From Brevipalpus yothersi (Eukaryota; Arthropoda; Arachnida; Trombidiformes; Tenuipalpidae), in assembly GCA_003956705.1 (NCBI GenBank), contig QZCP01000072.1:2900-66899 (forward strand): a DNA stretch of 64,000 nt, in the 5' to 3' direction. Made by a program: the position numbers and the translations under genes. The notes under the pieces were generated by a model. The model ran no database searches and had not been told where the DNA came from. It was given only the letters and a program-made list of their open reading frames with translations. Numbering within the stretch: position 1 is the stretch's first letter; the number at the start of each line of letters is the position of its first letter. This document shows positions 39,801 through 47,953 of the stretch, in pieces.

Positions 39801-40274
39801 GTGATGATTGATAGCTAATCACTTTTCACTGAACTATTTTAGGTTGTCATTGTTTATGATCAAAGTTTTTTTTCCATTTTAAAGATTCAGGCTTTTTCTG
39901 CTAATATTGAATCAAATTTCGCTACGACAGATTTGTATTCGGTCCTCCATTTAAGCATCGGGATCATGTGATCTAACTCTTGACGATCATCTCTGCTCAA
40001 TGGTCTGTTTACTCTCATCCAACAAGAAAACCCTCTTAATCACTATTGTGATATTATACACGTACTATAAACAATGAACGAGTGCTGTTTTTTGTTGTCT
40101 GATGTTCATAGAAAAAACAAATGGAACTCTTTGATCATGGAAGTCAAGTAGATTAATCAAAGAGAATTTGACAAAAATTGAACATTTTTAGCTATCTTAC
40201 ACCTCTATCGTTTACGGGGACAGGTCTTCATAATCAGACTTAAAAAGGGTTTCAGTTTGATTATGCTTTTTCCT
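36880..40274. repeat. compound tandem array, copy 3
   Basis: Third copy of the higher-order unit, starting in the same register as 22315 and 27690. Box B landmarks lie at 37850-37861 and 39449-39460. The module starting near 38420 matches 29500. Copy 3 is broken up by the pogo-like remnant and by rearrangement. The open frames present are short and not conserved between copies. Confidence 0.7.
40006..40202. repeat. left arm of a ~200-bp inverted duplication
   Basis: This stretch reappears inverted at 41590-41785 with only scattered differences (both contain the tract around ttttttgttgtctgatg). It is a normal part of the array unit, so the right arm is the displaced copy. Confidence 0.8.
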
Positions 40275-40985
40275 ATGAGTACAGTCAAATACCTGAAATT
40301 CAGACCACCCAAAACTTAGACTTCCTCCTCCCATGTCACGCGTCCCATGTTGGGATCACATCTTTTGTTAATTGAGCGCCGAAATGCCTAGTCAACATCT
40401 CAGCGTTAGTCAAAAACTCAAGTTGGTACATGATTTTGAGGTCCAAAAAATAAACGTTTTTGAGATATGTGTCAAATGGAAGGTCTCAAAGGCAACAGTT
40501 TACAATTGTGTGAATAATAGAGAAAACATTCAACAAGCGAAAGTTATTAGACGTGGTGAGAAGAAAAATGTAAATGTGAGAAAAAATGTGGCTGATCTCG
40601 ATCACAAGTTGGTATAATTCATTCTCCAGTTTCGAGAGATGGGCTCATCAATAAACTATCAAATCATTCGAAGTAAGTTTGTTGAAATCGCTCGTCAAGA
40701 TGATGAGAGAAAGAAGGAGGTGCACATCCATATGGTGAATTTTCGAGGTATCTCATTCTTAGGCAAAAGTACCTATTTTGCATGTTCGTGAAGAGTTGAA
40801 CACATTTTATCAGTGCAAGAAACCTGTAAAATCATTCCTTCTTGAAGATTTGAGGCCATGAGAGTAACGAACTCGTCGGACTCGCCGAAAATTGGTGGAA
40901 CTGTTGAAATTCTTTTTGCATTCGGAAGTTTCTATGATAACCTCTCAGAATATATATACTTTGGTTGGTCTGAAAAGACAGAAAC
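40275..40985 (+). pseudogene. decayed pogo/Tigger-like transposon remnant
   Basis: From an ATG at 40384 the frame encodes a CENP-B-type helix-turn-helix domain (LSVSQKLKLVHDF, then ICVKWKVSKATVYNCV), the DNA-binding half of pogo/Tigger transposases. A TAA at 40615-40617 stops it. The same frame continues with FREMGSSINYQI and KFVEIARQ, as expected of the second half of that domain, then decays. No DDE catalytic region remains. The possible left end tacagtcaaatacc (about 40279) and a ttcagacca...ccaaa phrase that recurs inverted near 40970 suggest worn terminal repeats. A dead, internally deleted copy. Confidence 0.65.
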
Positions 40986-41084
40986 ATGCTTAAAAATCGA
41001 TTAGGCCACTTTTCAGCTGTAGGCCTTTTCGATCGGTAGATCATATCTCAGCAACTGCTTGTGATATCGACATAATTCTTTCGT

Positions 41085-41600
41085 TTTTGCATAGATCCTA
41101 TAGAAGTACACATGATGCGAATCATTTTGACTGAATTCATCACAAAAAAGGTGAGTGTGAAAGTGAGCCCTATTTCATACCTCATTCCGGCTGATTAGAG
41201 TATTTTGGTTCGCTGACTGTTTGGTTGAGGTGCTATGATATGCTCATCGGAATAGAGAACCATGAGATCGTTTTGAGTTTTGCACCATTATTCAGCAACA
41301 CCTACCAAGTCATAACCCTGCTGACCAGTAGGCATGGAGTAGAGTAGGTTGTATGCTCAGCTCATGTATTAATAATAACAGCAGTTCTGACATGTAGGAT
41401 AACGTATTTGGTTCAACAAGGAGACCAGATACTTTTTGAAAGGAGTATTCCCTGAGAAGACTCCGCTGTTTTCTGAGTCTGCCAAAATGGGGTATGAAAT
41501 AGGAGTCAATTTCATACTCACCTTTTTTGTGATGGATTCAGTCGAAATGATTTGCATCATGCGATAAAAAAAATTCTTCGTGCTCAATGTGTAAGATAGC
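41085..41600. repeat. inverted repeat (hairpin-like), ~110-bp arms
   Basis: About 41085-41190 and 41490-41600 are inverted copies sharing a caaaaaaggtgagt-type tract, around a ~300-bp spacer. It lies between the pogo-like remnant and the inverted duplication at 41590-41785, so the block 40.0-41.8 kb has inverted repeats within inverted repeats. Confidence 0.75.
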
Positions 41601-41785
41601 TCAAAATGTCCAATTTTTGTCAAATTCTCTTCGATTAATCTACTTGACTTCCATGATCAAAGAGTTCCATTTGTTTTTTCTATGAACATCAGACAACAAA
41701 AAACAGCACTCACTCCTGCTTCATAGTACATGTGTGATATCACAATAGAAATGGAAAAATTTTTCACGCTAAATTAGAGTAAAAA
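41590..41785. repeat. right arm of a ~200-bp inverted duplication
   Basis: Inverted copy of 40006-40202. Confidence 0.8.
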
Positions 41786-41819
41786 GACGGTGGAGGGGAA
41801 ATGGTCCACTACCAGCTGA

Positions 41820-42742
41820 GAGAACTTCGTTGGAAAACTCATTCGCAATCATATGAATGCTTCTCGATTATGCATGATTATGTTAACGCTCTCATGAATA
41901 CCTCATCAGATTTATATAACAGTAGGGTGAGTTTTACGACAATCTGTTAGTTTCAAAAAGTTGTGATTCATAATATAAGTGAAGTCTAGACAATTCCATC
42001 GTTTTTTAGGACAGCTATCTATGATCAGGATTGAACTTATTCCGACATGGTTTGCTGTTTTCTGCGATTCAATTTTGAGAATCTTCCCAATCAGTTGATT
42101 TTCTCATCTTCAAACTCGACAATGATAAACCTACACTCTTTCTGCAGCCACTCTTATTATTTGTCATGATAGTCCTCTCATCTCGTAATTTTTCAACATT
42201 GTGGATACAACTTCAATCATTAGCTCAACTACTCTCTGAAACAAGTGAGGGTAGTTGGTTCTGCGATGATTGGAAGCTATTAAATTTATACTAACTATTG
42301 TTAAACTTTTATAAGAAATGAAATGTTCTTAGTTTTCATAGTCGACGTCTTGTTGGTTTTTCAGATCTGATCTTCTTCTGCTATTATTATATCATTCATA
42401 CACCTTCATCACCCAGTCTTACTGATATTCTCTTAGCAAACTTCGTTACAAACTCATAAATACTTGATCGAATGAGCATTTATGTTAGCCTTATGAACTT
42501 ACCAGTTTCAAGTTTCATAACGATAGATTGAAACTTGGGTCTTCACTAAGGCATCAGGGGCTCGATATCTTCCTTAACGATCATGATTGATCAATCGTTA
42601 GTTTACTCTCATTCAACAAAGAAATCCTCCATCTCTCTTGTAAATCACGCATATACTGTGAACCCGGGAGTTGTCTCCTGTTGTTTGATGTCTCTCAAAA
42701 ATCTAAACAACCTTTTCGATTATGAAAGCCGGATAGATTAAT
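41820..42742. repeat. array module, recent duplicate of 29.5-30.4 kb
   Basis: It aligns closely with 29505-30432, noticeably better than with the equivalent module at 38420, so it is a later duplication. It ends abruptly at 42742 (ggatagattaat), where the Polinton begins. The uninterrupted version at 30421-30440 continues with cgaagtg. Confidence 0.8.
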
Positions 42743-42794
42743 AGTAGTAGGTATATGGTATAGCAGAGGGGTGAGCAGATCCCGTTATTCGCGA
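42743..42794 (+). repeat. Polinton left terminal inverted repeat
   Basis: 52 bp starting agtagtaggtatatgg, an exact inverse of 57689-57740. Similarity stops at 42795. Polinton terminal repeats are usually hundreds of bases, so 52 bp is short. Confidence 0.96.
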
Positions 42795-43230
42795 ATGCGC
42801 ATGCGTGAATTTGTGAATGATAATATCTGAATTCTACCAATTAATTGACTGAAATTATACGTCATCTCAGGAGAACAATCATGGAAAGATGATGAAATGT
42901 TGTGTTCACAATTTCCTCATACAAGCTCATGATTCTGCATGCGTGATGTAACAAATTCATTTTGCATCAGATGAGAGAATTTTATAATGAATGATGGAAT
43001 ATTGGGGTAGTTATTGCATCATCCATCTTATGCCCTATCGAGGCAAAGAAGAGATATAAAGAAAGAACCTGTTTCAACAGTGGCTCTCTCAAGCGGTGAG
43101 AGCATGTGAATCTATCCAAATCTAGAGAGTAAACTCATTTGGTGAGTGACTGTTCTTCTGTGAACATCGAATCTTAAGTGAACCACTTGCATCTTGTACC
43201 CCTTATTCCAGGTTCCAATATAAGTAAAAA
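42795..43230. other. Polinton left-end non-coding region
   Basis: About 435 bp with no gene. A possible TATA-type element (gatataaag, near 43053) lies about 180 bp before the NADAR start and could drive it. The palindromic gcgcatgcg lies just inside the terminal repeat. Confidence 0.5.
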
Positions 43231-43756
43231 ATGNNNNNNNNNNNNNNNNNNNNNNNNNNNNNNNACCTATTTGTATCGCAAAACTACAATTTTCTATGAA
43301 TCACGCCCGAATACAGGCTTTCTCTGCAATTCATATCCATCTGAATTCTTCGAGAATGGAAAACGCTTCCAGACTGTTGATCATTATATGGCTTATCGTA
43401 AAGCTATGTGTGCTGGTGATACAAGACTTGCTGATGTCATGTTAGCCACAGAATCAGTTGAACTTGTGAAGAAATTTGCTGATATGATCATCAATCATGA
43501 TGAAGAGAAATGGAAGCGAGTTCATTTCAGGACACTCAGGAGAGCGATATACCGGAAATTCACCCAGAATTCGGACTTACTGGAGAAGCTCAAATTGTAC
43601 AAAGGGAGGAGATTGGTATACGCAAATGCTGAGGATTCATTTTATGGTAATGGTACAGACCCAAAACGTTGTATTGTCAGCCCTGATGAAACTGAAGGAT
43701 TCAATATACTCGGTGTTGCTCTAATGGATGTTCGAAATGAATTGTTTGAAGAATAA
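43231..43756 (+). CDS. NADAR-domain protein (gap inside 5' end)
   Basis: The ATG at 43231 sits in a strong start context (taaaaaatg), followed at once by a run of 31 Ns, so residues are missing and the frame through the gap is unknown. After the gap about 164 residues read cleanly to a TAA. They show the NADAR (YbiA-like, DUF1768) pattern in order: FLCNSYPSEF, QTVDHYMAYRKA, a WKRVHFRTLRRAIYRKF helix, GRRLVYANAEDSFYGNG and GFNILGVALMDVR. Family members cleave ADP-ribose-type N-glycosidic bonds; some remove ADP-ribose from DNA guanine, others act on riboflavin intermediates. The acid in the second motif is D where E is usual, and the usual W before G in the fourth is Y. Its role here is unknown; reversing host ADP-ribosylation is only an inference. 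It is convergent with the next gene. Confidence 0.85.
43234..43264. other. assembly gap (31 N)
   Basis: Unknown sequence directly after a candidate start codon of the NADAR gene. The number of Ns may not reflect the real length. Confidence 0.99.
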
Positions 43757-43810
43757 TTAAGAATCAAAATCTCATGAAGTTTATTTACTCATATTATGAT
43801 TAAATGAAGA

Positions 43811-44638
43811 TTAATCTTTCTGATTTTTTATGAGTTTATGGATACAATTCATTATTTTATACTCGATAGCTGGAGTTTCCATCTTCTCGAGATCTACTGA
43901 AAAGTTAGGAGAAAGATTTGATGCCATTTTTTCCCATTCTTCGGCCTCTTCCTCGTCAGGAGAGTAACCAATATATTCGAAGAGTTGCGATTGTAGATCG
44001 AATATTTTGGTGAGTTGAATCTTGTCTTGGTGCGGAGGAATGTTTTCCTTCTTGGAACTTTCTCTACTGACATATCTTGCGCAAGCATTGAAAATATGTA
44101 TCATATCAGCATCTTCTTCTTTGTAGTAGTTGTAGAAATCAATATAATCAAGCATAGCTTTGATATAATCACGGAAATGGTTCACAACGATGGTTGGGAC
44201 AGCAATTTTGCTAACACCTTCTGATTTCTTGCGAGTGAGCACTAAATAACCTTTTCGACGGTTCCCTTCTAGCTTGATACGCTTGTTCTCGAATGGCGGA
44301 AAATTCTTGAAAACTTTGAGCTCATTCACAATGTGTTTCATCTCATCGATACTGAGGATCATCCCATTAGATGCATCAAATATGCGTTCATGATCTCTCA
44401 TCTGGGCGATCCAAATACGATTATCATTATTCTTATCATGAGCAGTAGTGAGAGTCAGATGCCATGGCAGGAAGGGGTTTAGTTGCAACTTAAAAACTTG
44501 GTTCCAAACCAATCGTCGACTCTGGTACTTGGGCTTTGGTCCATCTGGTTCACTCTCCCCTATAGTCTCAGCAGAACGTTTCATACGTTTCGAACTTGGT
44601 TCAGGGGACTCCTCAGGATCTCGCTTTATCATGAACAT
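43811..44638 (-). CDS. unrecognised Polinton protein, 275 aa
   Basis: A clean 275-codon frame, transcribed away from the ATPase and towards the NADAR gene. The first 40 residues are charged and include a likely nuclear signal (SSKRMKRSAE). The middle (about 45-175) looks folded, with alternating strands followed by a helix (SIDEMKHIVNELKVF). That layout faintly recalls PC4-type single-strand DNA-binding proteins, but I cannot show this. The C-terminal part is acidic (SPDEEEAEEWEKMA). I do not recognise the family. It is clearly coding, given its length and position between Polinton genes, and it may be an early or DNA-binding protein. Confidence 0.8.
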   Translation of the reverse strand: MFMIKRDPEESPEPSSKRMKRSAETIGESEPDGPKPKYQSRRLVWNQVFKLQLNPFLPWHLTLTTAHDKNNDNRIWIAQMRDHERIFDASNGMILSIDEMKHIVNELKVFKNFPPFENKRIKLEGNRRKGYLVLTRKKSEGVSKIAVPTIVVNHFRDYIKAMLDYIDFYNYYKEEDADMIHIFNACARYVSRESSKKENIPPHQDKIQLTKIFDLQSQLFEYIGYSPDEEEAEEWEKMASNLSPNFSVDLEKMETPAIEYKIMNCIHKLIKNQKD

Positions 44639-45045
44639 ATTTCCAGATGAATTCCGTACAGAGTGATATTATGAAAAAAGAAACAGAACAAGAAAATTAT
44701 GGCAGGACACAGTGACGAGAAACAGAAAGAAAAGCAGTGATATTCAACGAGAGCCCGAGTGAAACAGCTTGCTTTACCTGAAATTTTCTGAGCTTTAAAT
44801 GGCTAATATTAGCTCCACCCCCCAGCTCCCTCATGAACTAGCCAATGAGAGATGATCGTCATTCTTGTCAAGCAAGTATAACCAGTTCTCAACCTGTTGA
44901 ACCTGTTTGGAACCTGCTTGAAATTCTCACTCAGCTTTTTAGGCTAAGTAATTTCCCCACCGGATTTCATAATCCAGTTTGAGCTGGGTTTTCCTTGCGT
45001 GCAGTTGGATTTAATCTCTCCGCAATATTTTGTTTGTATTTCATC
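44639..45045. promoter_or_regulatory. divergent intergenic region with a CCAAT box
   Basis: A 407-bp spacer between two divergently transcribed genes, so it should hold both promoters. A ccaat motif lies at about 44838 (gccaatgag), and an AT-rich gctttaaatgg near 44793. I see no clear TATA box facing the ATPase. The upstream extension of the ATPase frame to 44995 has no ATG. Confidence 0.45.
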
Positions 45046-45717
45046 ATGTCCTGTTCTAGAAACCTCGAGGCAAAAGATTATTCTTTCAAACATCCTTTCA
45101 CATGCATGATTGCTGGACCAACCTCATGTGGGAAGACAGTCTTTGTTCGCCAAGTGCTACAGCATCGGGCACTCTTACTAATGAATCTACCTCTCAAGGC
45201 AAGGATTATCTGGGCTTATGGTCAATGGCAAGAAAGCTACTCACAACCAATTTATGGATGTGATATTGAGTACATGGAAGGACTGCCAGATGATGAAAGT
45301 CTTTCGATGAATCCTCCTGACTTGATCATCATCGATGACCTAATGAATGAACTTGGAGATAATCAGAGACTCGCAAATATGTTCACAAAAGGCAGTCATC
45401 ATATGAATATGTCAATAATTTTCATCGTCCAAAATATCTTCCATCAAGCGAAGCAGATGCGCAACATAAGCCTGAATTGTCATTATTTTGTTCTCATGAA
45501 GAATCCCCGTGACAAGTCACAAATACATTCACTTGCCAGACAGCTCTATCCGAACAAGATGAAGTTCTTCATCGAAGCTTTTGAGGATGCTACCAAGGAG
45601 CCTTACAGCTATTTAAGAGTTGACCTAACTCCTTCAACGCCAGAGTGCTTCAGACTTCAAGCGAAGCTGTTTCCTGAAAACGGTGAAGTATCCGTGGTTA
45701 CCTATCAAATGCGGTGA
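45046..45717 (+). CDS. Polinton packaging ATPase (FtsK/HerA type)
   Basis: The 223-aa genome-packaging ATPase of Polintons and related viruses, expected to pump element DNA into the capsid. I choose ATG 45046 because the frame upstream to 44995 has only a TTG. Near the N-terminus is the Walker A loop AGPTSCGKT (about residues 24-32); Walker B is PDLIIIDDLM (about 105-114), followed by HHMNMSIIFIVQN, the sensor-like strand of this family. The length is normal. Its TGA (45715-45717) shares the final A with the ATG of the next gene, suggesting coupled translation from one transcript. Confidence 0.93.
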   Translation: MSCSRNLEAKDYSFKHPFTCMIAGPTSCGKTVFVRQVLQHRALLLMNLPLKARIIWAYGQWQESYSQPIYGCDIEYMEGLPDDESLSMNPPDLIIIDDLMNELGDNQRLANMFTKGSHHMNMSIIFIVQNIFHQAKQMRNISLNCHYFVLMKNPRDKSQIHSLARQLYPNKMKFFIEAFEDATKEPYSYLRVDLTPSTPECFRLQAKLFPENGEVSVVTYQMR

Positions 45718-46040
45718 TGTCTGATAATCTTCTATACTCATTGAACACTCTACAAATTTTGTGCACCATAAAGAACAGGAAAATACGAAACTCATCCATA
45801 TTCAATTTGCTACATTGTCCCTTAGTGAGAAAATCTTTACGCGAAATTGCTCTCAATATCATCAAAAATAATTTACCTCTATCAAAGACTAACAGGAAGA
45901 AATTGAGAAAATATAAGGAGATAATATTCTTGCTCTCTAAGAGAATTTGGTGCCAGCCTCTCAGAAGAGTCGCAGCGAGAATTGGAGAGATTTTGCCAAT
46001 TATCGTCCCTCTTGTTGCGAAAGTGATCAAGAATAATTAA
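45717..46040 (+). CDS. small basic Polinton protein, 107 aa
   Basis: A lysine/arginine-rich protein beginning at the A shared with the ATPase stop (tgatg). Residues about 40-75 carry the most typical part, a helix pair around NIIKNNLPLSKTNRKKLRKYK. The C-terminus (about 85-105) is hydrophobic (IGEILPIIVPLVAKVI). Small proteins with this layout, a basic middle and an amphipathic or membrane-seeking tail, recur next to the structural genes of animal Polintons and adintovirus-like elements, and have been compared with adenovirus core peptides. The function is inferred only: DNA condensation or membrane activity. Its TAA shares an A with the next ATG (taatg). Confidence 0.78.
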   Translation: MSDNLLYSLNTLQILCTIKNRKIRNSSIFNLLHCPLVRKSLREIALNIIKNNLPLSKTNRKKLRKYKEIIFLLSKRIWCQPLRRVAARIGEILPIIVPLVAKVIKNN

Positions 46041-46720
46041 TGGAATTTACAAAGAAAGTTATCATGAAACCATTTGCCAAATCACAGCTTGATACCCCCA
46101 AATCAAAAGTCAACAAGGATGATAGCTTCATGAGACTTCTTCTGCATGTTGCTCGGAATGATGGGTTTGATGAAAAAGGAAGGCTCAAATACAGGGGTAA
46201 TCCAGTTCCTGATTCTGACATATTAGCTCTGATCAACTTTGTTGTCATGCCACTCAAAGTTCCTGAAGGTCTTGATAATTTTCTCAGTTTTTTGATAGAA
46301 ACAGAGGTTGATAAATCATTGATTCCGAATCAGAGTTTCCTCGATAAGTTGATCCTTGATGTTCCTTCAATACATTCCTCATTCCCCTCAAAGACCATAA
46401 TAACTCCCGTTCCCAAGAAGACATATCATTATGCTCCAGTCGTTCAAGCTGAGACGGTGAATGAGACTGCAAATATTCCTCGAGAAGAAGCTATCAACAT
46501 TGATCCTATCCAGCTTCTGGAAACTGATCAAGCTGCAGAGAGTTCACATGAACCGTTCCGGCATGTGGGGCAAAGATCGGGAATAATTGCTGAAAGAGGT
46601 AGGAAGAGAAAGACAATACAACCTCAGCCTCTACCTCCTGTCGGTAGATTCTCAGCACGAAAAAGTGTGAGGGAACGGAAATCCATCCAAAGATATGGAG
46701 CAGGTTGGTTCATCCCGTGA
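46040..46720 (+). CDS. conserved Polinton protein of unknown function, 226 aa
   Basis: It starts at the A of the preceding TAA and ends 26 bp inside the integrase frame. The N-terminal half (about 25-105) looks folded and holds the pattern GFDEKGRLKYRGNPVPDSDI followed by a long helix; I associate this with proteins of unknown function that sit upstream of structural genes in many invertebrate Polintons. The middle (about 115-190) is low-complexity and acidic. The tail is basic (ERGRKRKTIQ, RKSVRERKS), suggesting nucleic-acid contact or nuclear localisation. No enzymatic motif is visible. The tight overlaps on both sides suggest it is translated from the same mRNA as the ATPase. Confidence 0.78.
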   Translation: MEFTKKVIMKPFAKSQLDTPKSKVNKDDSFMRLLLHVARNDGFDEKGRLKYRGNPVPDSDILALINFVVMPLKVPEGLDNFLSFLIETEVDKSLIPNQSFLDKLILDVPSIHSSFPSKTIITPVPKKTYHYAPVVQAETVNETANIPREEAINIDPIQLLETDQAAESSHEPFRHVGQRSGIIAERGRKRKTIQPQPLPPVGRFSARKSVRERKSIQRYGAGWFIP

Positions 46721-47807
46721 AGACATTCTCCGGAAAATCTACTATAATCCAAGGAATCCAGCCTCCTTCTCATCGGATGAAAAGCTGTACAGGGCAGCCA
46801 AAGATGAAGATCCTTCTATAAGATTAAAAGATGTGCAAGACTGGTTGAAGAAGGAGATAACTTATACCCTCCATAAACCATCCCGCGTGAGATTTCCACG
46901 CAATCCTATTATCGTCTCAAGAATCGATGAGCAGTGGGAAGCCGATATTGTTGATATGCAAGACTTCCATCGATCAAATAGTGGACATAGATATATCCTC
47001 ACAATCATTGATGTCTTCTCAAAATATGCTTTTGCCATACCTCTCAAGAACAAGACCGGCTTATCAGTTGCTCGAGAACTGAAGAAAGTTTTCAGTAAGA
47101 GATATCCTCAAAATTTCCGGACAGATAAGGGTAAAGAGTTTCTCAACTCTCATGTCAAGACCCTCATGGAGGGCTTGAAGATCAACTTTTTCACATCAAA
47201 TGATGCCACAATTAAGTGTGCGATCGTAGAGAGATTCAATAGAACATTAAAGGGGAGAATGTTCAAGTATTTTACATCACATGGTACACGAAAATACACC
47301 GATGTGTTGCCTCAGCTAATCGATGAATACAACAATTCCTTCCATCGGTCTATCGGTATGACTCCATCCCAGGTGACATACTTCAACTCAAGCAAAGTTT
47401 ACAATCGTTTGTATGCAAGAATTGGTGAGGCTCCGAAAAAGCACAAGATAAGAATCGGTACAAGTGTTCGGGTTAGATATGATCGGAAACCTTTTGACAA
47501 AGCCTTCTACCCCAACTGGGAGGACGAGGTTCAGAAAGTTGTCCAAATCAAAGATGGCGCCAGAAGATCAACGTTTGCACTCGAGCAAGACAATGGAACA
47601 AGAACTAATCGCAAGTACTATCCAGAAGAGGTACAGGAAGTAGCTCCCTCATCATATCGTATCGAGAAGGTTCTCCGGCACAGGACTCGAAATGGAATAA
47701 AACAAGCGTACGTCAAATGGATGGGTTATTCTGACGTTTATAATAGCTGGGTAAACGAGACAGATATTGTTGGTTTGAGAAAAAAACTAAATGGTTCAAA
47801 TTTGTGA
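46695..47807 (+). CDS. Polinton integrase with C-terminal chromodomain
   Basis: A 370-aa retroviral-type (rve) integrase that joins the excised element ends to host DNA. An N-terminal helical region (about 25-65) precedes the catalytic core with D84 (WEADIVDM), D144 (RTDKGKEF) and E179 (VERFNRTLKG); the last two are 35 apart, as expected. An SH3-like region follows, then a chromodomain at about 320-365 (YRIEKVLRHR, AYVKWMGYSDVYNSWV), which has the aromatic residues needed to read methylated histone tails and may steer insertion. The start lies inside the upstream gene (26-bp overlap). No breaks are visible, so it is probably active. A TTAGG run begins four bases after the stop. Confidence 0.96.
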   Translation: MEQVGSSREDILRKIYYNPRNPASFSSDEKLYRAAKDEDPSIRLKDVQDWLKKEITYTLHKPSRVRFPRNPIIVSRIDEQWEADIVDMQDFHRSNSGHRYILTIIDVFSKYAFAIPLKNKTGLSVARELKKVFSKRYPQNFRTDKGKEFLNSHVKTLMEGLKINFFTSNDATIKCAIVERFNRTLKGRMFKYFTSHGTRKYTDVLPQLIDEYNNSFHRSIGMTPSQVTYFNSSKVYNRLYARIGEAPKKHKIRIGTSVRVRYDRKPFDKAFYPNWEDEVQKVVQIKDGARRSTFALEQDNGTRTNRKYYPEEVQEVAPSSYRIEKVLRHRTRNGIKQAYVKWMGYSDVYNSWVNETDIVGLRKKLNGSNL

Positions 47808-47810
47808 TCA

Positions 47811-47847
47811 AGTTAAGTTAAGTTAGGTTAGGTTAGGTTAGGTCAGG
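47811..47847. repeat. TTAGG-type telomere-like repeat
   Basis: About seven 5-bp units: two TTAAG, four TTAGG, one TCAGG. TTAGG is the telomere unit of most arthropods. The run lies four bases after the integrase stop. Confidence 0.85.
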
Positions 47848-47936
47848 GAATCTCATCGTTTTTTTTTCGTTGGTTTTGTGTTCACTAGGGTGCGCATACT
47901 CCTATCACATCTTCCCCTGTATCCTCTCAACTTCGT

Positions 47937-47942
47937 AATAAA
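47937..47942 (+). terminator. polyadenylation signal for the ATPase-integrase group
   Basis: AATAAA, 130 bp after the integrase stop and 12 bp before the first ATG of the next gene. It could end the transcript of the four upstream genes and separate them from the capsid genes. Confidence 0.45.
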
Positions 47943-47953
47943 TATATTCATAC

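Noticed and set aside
43178..43233. Frame before the first gap, starting with GTG
   Set aside because: GTG is not a normal eukaryotic start, and the frame is joined to the NADAR region only through Ns. The ATG at 43231 is the better start.
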